Of a stretch of DNA of 64,000 bases, positions 62,335-64,000 are shown one piece after another. The notes beneath the pieces were generated by a model. That model was not told the origin of the DNA. It worked only from the letters and a program-made list of their open reading frames with translations, and searched no databases. A program made the translations under genes and the position numbers. The stretch's first letter is position 1, and each line of letters starts with the position of its first letter. Origin of the DNA: Halalkalibacter nanhaiisediminis (GTDB taxonomy: Bacteria > Bacillota > Bacilli > Bacillales > Bacillaceae_D); the NCBI RefSeq assembly GCF_007830185.1, contig NZ_VLKZ01000002.1, positions 124,001-188,000 on the forward strand, read 5' to 3'.

Positions 62335-64000
62335 TTATTGCGAAACTGTTTCTAATTGTTTTTTAGCTTGTTTCTCTTGTGTTGAATTTGCTTGAAAAGC
62401 ACTCATAATTGCTTGTTCATTTGATAATCCAGCCTGCTTTTGATCTTGGATAAGTTCTACCATTCGCTTATAATCGTGTGGGATTACTTTAACAAATTTC
62501 TTTGCCATCTCATCCCAATTTTTCAACACATAATCTGCTTTTGCACTCTCTGTGTATTTGAAATGATTTGAAATTAATTGTTTCACTTCATTCACTTCTT
62601 GCTTATCTTCAAGTGATTCAAATCCAATCATTTCTGTATTGCACAAAGCTTTAAATTCCTCTTCATTATCAGCAAGAATGTAGGCCATTCCTCCTGACAT
62701 ACCTGCGCCGAAATTTTTACCAACTTCTCCCAATACAACAACCCGTCCACCAGTCATGTACTCGCAGCCATGGTCACCGATACCTTCAACGACCACATCA
62801 GCACCACTGTTACGAACTGCAAAACGTTCTCCAGCCTTACCGTTAATATACGCTTGACCGCTTGTAGCACCATATAAAGCAACGTTTCCTGCAATAACAT
62901 TTTCACTAGAGACGAAAGTAGAAACAGATGGTGTCTTTACAACGAGCTTACCACCTGATAATCCTTTTCCAAGATAATCATTTACATCTCCTGTTAAGTA
63001 AAGAGACATTCCTTTAGGAACAAATGCACCAAAGCTTTGACCAGCTGAACCGATGAAACGAAGATTAATCGTATCTTCAGGTAAGCCTTCTTCTCCGTAA
63101 CGTTTCGATACTTCACTTCCAACAATTGTTCCAGTAACACGGTTCACATTCGTGATTGGTAGTGTCAGATCAACAGCTTTCTGCTCCATTAAAGCTTGTT
63201 GTACAGCAGGAAGGATCTCTTGCATGTCTAGAGATTCATTGATTTTATGATTTTGCGGTGTTTTAAATGTACGGAATCCTTTTGGTTGATAAAGTAATGT
63301 TGACAGGTCTAAATGCTTTGCTTTCCAGTGCTGTTTTGCACGTTCACTTACTTGTAACACATCTGTACGACCTACCATTTCTTCAACCGTTTTGAAGCCT
63401 AATTCCGCCATGATTTCACGAACTTCTTGCGCAATAAATTTCATATAGTTAACGACATGATCGGCATTACCCGTGAACTTATCACGAAGCTCTGGATTTT
63501 GTGTCGCAACTCCTACTGGACATGTATCTAAATGACATGCACGCATCATAATGCATCCTAAAACAATTAACGGCGCTGTTGCAAAACCAAATTCTTCTGC
63601 TCCAAAAATCGCTGCCATTACGACATCTTTACCAGTCATCAACTTTCCATCTGTTTCTAAAACAACACGATCTCTCAAACCATTTAGCATTAATGTTTGG
63701 TGTGCCTCAGCAAGTCCAAGCTCCCAAGGTAGTCCTGTATGCTTAATACTTGTTTTAGGAGATGCTCCTGTTCCACCATCGTAACCACTAATCACAATAA
63801 GATCAGCAGAACCTTTAGCTACACCAGCAGCAATCGTACCAACACCCGCTTTTGATACTAGCTTTACACTAATTCGCGCATCGCGATTTGCATTTTTCAA
63901 ATCATGAATCAATTGTGCCAAATCTTCAATTGAATAAATGTCATGGTGTGGAGGAGGTGAAATCAATCCAACACCTGGAGTTGATCCACGGACATCAGCA
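62335..64000 (-). CDS. gltB: Glutamate synthase large subunit GltB, C-terminal part (continues beyond window)
   Basis: The last roughly 555 residues of a protein of about 1500. The frame is open to the window edge (the visible start begins with [20 protein letters not shown]), so the N-terminal glutaminase domain is outside. The FMN/substrate-binding barrel ([31 protein letters not shown]) and the 3Fe-4S Cys cluster ([16 protein letters not shown]) are present, followed by the C-terminal beta-helix GXXGXXXG repeats ([30 protein letters not shown]). Cotranscribed with gltD. Confidence 0.96.
   Translation of the reverse strand, partial: ADVRGSTPGVGLISPPPHHDIYSIEDLAQLIHDLKNANRDARISVKLVSKAGVGTIAAGVAKGSADLIVISGYDGGTGASPKTSIKHTGLPWELGLAEAHQTLMLNGLRDRVVLETDGKLMTGKDVVMAAIFGAEEFGFATAPLIVLGCIMMRACHLDTCPVGVATQNPELRDKFTGNADHVVNYMKFIAQEVREIMAELGFKTVEEMVGRTDVLQVSERAKQHWKAKHLDLSTLLYQPKGFRTFKTPQNHKINESLDMQEILPAVQQALMEQKAVDLTLPITNVNRVTGTIVGSEVSKRYGEEGLPEDTINLRFIGSAGQSFGAFVPKGMSLYLTGDVNDYLGKGLSGGKLVVKTPSVSTFVSSENVIAGNVALYGATSGQAYINGKAGERFAVRNSGADVVVEGIGDHGCEYMTGGRVVVLGEVGKNFGAGMSGGMAYILADNEEEFKALCNTEMIGFESLEDKQEVNEVKQLISNHFKYTESAKADYVLKNWDEMAKKFVKVIPHDYKRMVELIQDQKQAGLSNEQAIMSAFQANSTQEKQAKKQLETVSQ

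Noticed and set aside
1-64000. CRISPR arrays, tRNA or rRNA genes, prophage
   Set aside because: No regularly spaced repeats, cloverleaf sequences, rRNA segments or phage structural genes were recognised on reading.

Overview
The window looks like a chromosomal segment of a low-GC, endospore-forming Bacillaceae bacterium. The evidence is consistent B. subtilis-like synteny (yprA-yprB-cotD-ypsA-gpsB-rnpB-ypsC; yneT-parE-parC), a CotD-type coat gene with a sigma-K-like promoter, a tricistronic gerA-type germinant receptor operon, AGGAGG-type ribosome binding sites with frequent GTG/TTG starts, and AT-rich intergenic DNA. No phage, CRISPR array, tRNA or rRNA was recognised.

Layout. 0-7 kb: end of a quinone oxidoreductase, a divergent Fpg-like DNA glycosylase, a very short SinI-like gene, a ketopantoate reductase family gene and the DNA repair pair mrfA-mrfB. 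7-15 kb: coat gene, ypsA, gpsB, an RNase HI-like gene, the RNase P RNA gene with promoter and terminator, a TrpXYZ-like ABC transporter and the rRNA methyltransferase-like ypsC. 15-28 kb: HesB-like protein, M32 carboxypeptidase, a tyrosine recombinase followed by a broken DUF2164 gene, a luciferase-like oxidoreductase, yeiH with a divergent LysR regulator, thiolase plus SDR reductase, an OpuB/OpuC-type osmolyte transporter with fused permease and binding protein, and yneT. 28-33 kb: parE-parC and a YdjM-like membrane protein.

At 33.5 kb there is a 28-bp sequence matching the B. subtilis dif site at 24 of 28 positions. Before it almost all genes run on the plus strand; after it most run on the minus strand. 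I infer that the window spans the chromosome replication terminus. The 33-37 kb stretch next to dif is a gene graveyard: a Doc toxin gene with two in-frame TGA codons beside an intact AbrB-type antitoxin, a gene broken by a TGA and an 8-bp tandem duplication, and several coding remnants.

37-64 kb: an aldolase-domain protein, a YdhK lipoprotein, a BrnQ carrier, a cobalamin-riboswitch-controlled cobalt transporter (cbiMNQO), a thioesterase pseudogene, a methyltransferase, a CcpA-type (cre) controlled SLC23-like permease, a pterin dehydratase-like protein, a membrane-anchored wall-hydrolase-like protein, a ferritin-like protein, an oxalate/formate-type MFS carrier with formate dehydrogenase and its DUF1641 partner, a gerA-type operon with a small fourth membrane gene, and gltD-gltB (gltB runs off the window end).

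I found no convincing wholly new multi-gene system. The most useful observations are the dif/terminus assignment, the hidden SinI-like microgene with an apparent ATA start, the Pro-to-Ala change at the catalytic N-terminus of the Fpg-like protein, and several clearly readable gene-decay events.
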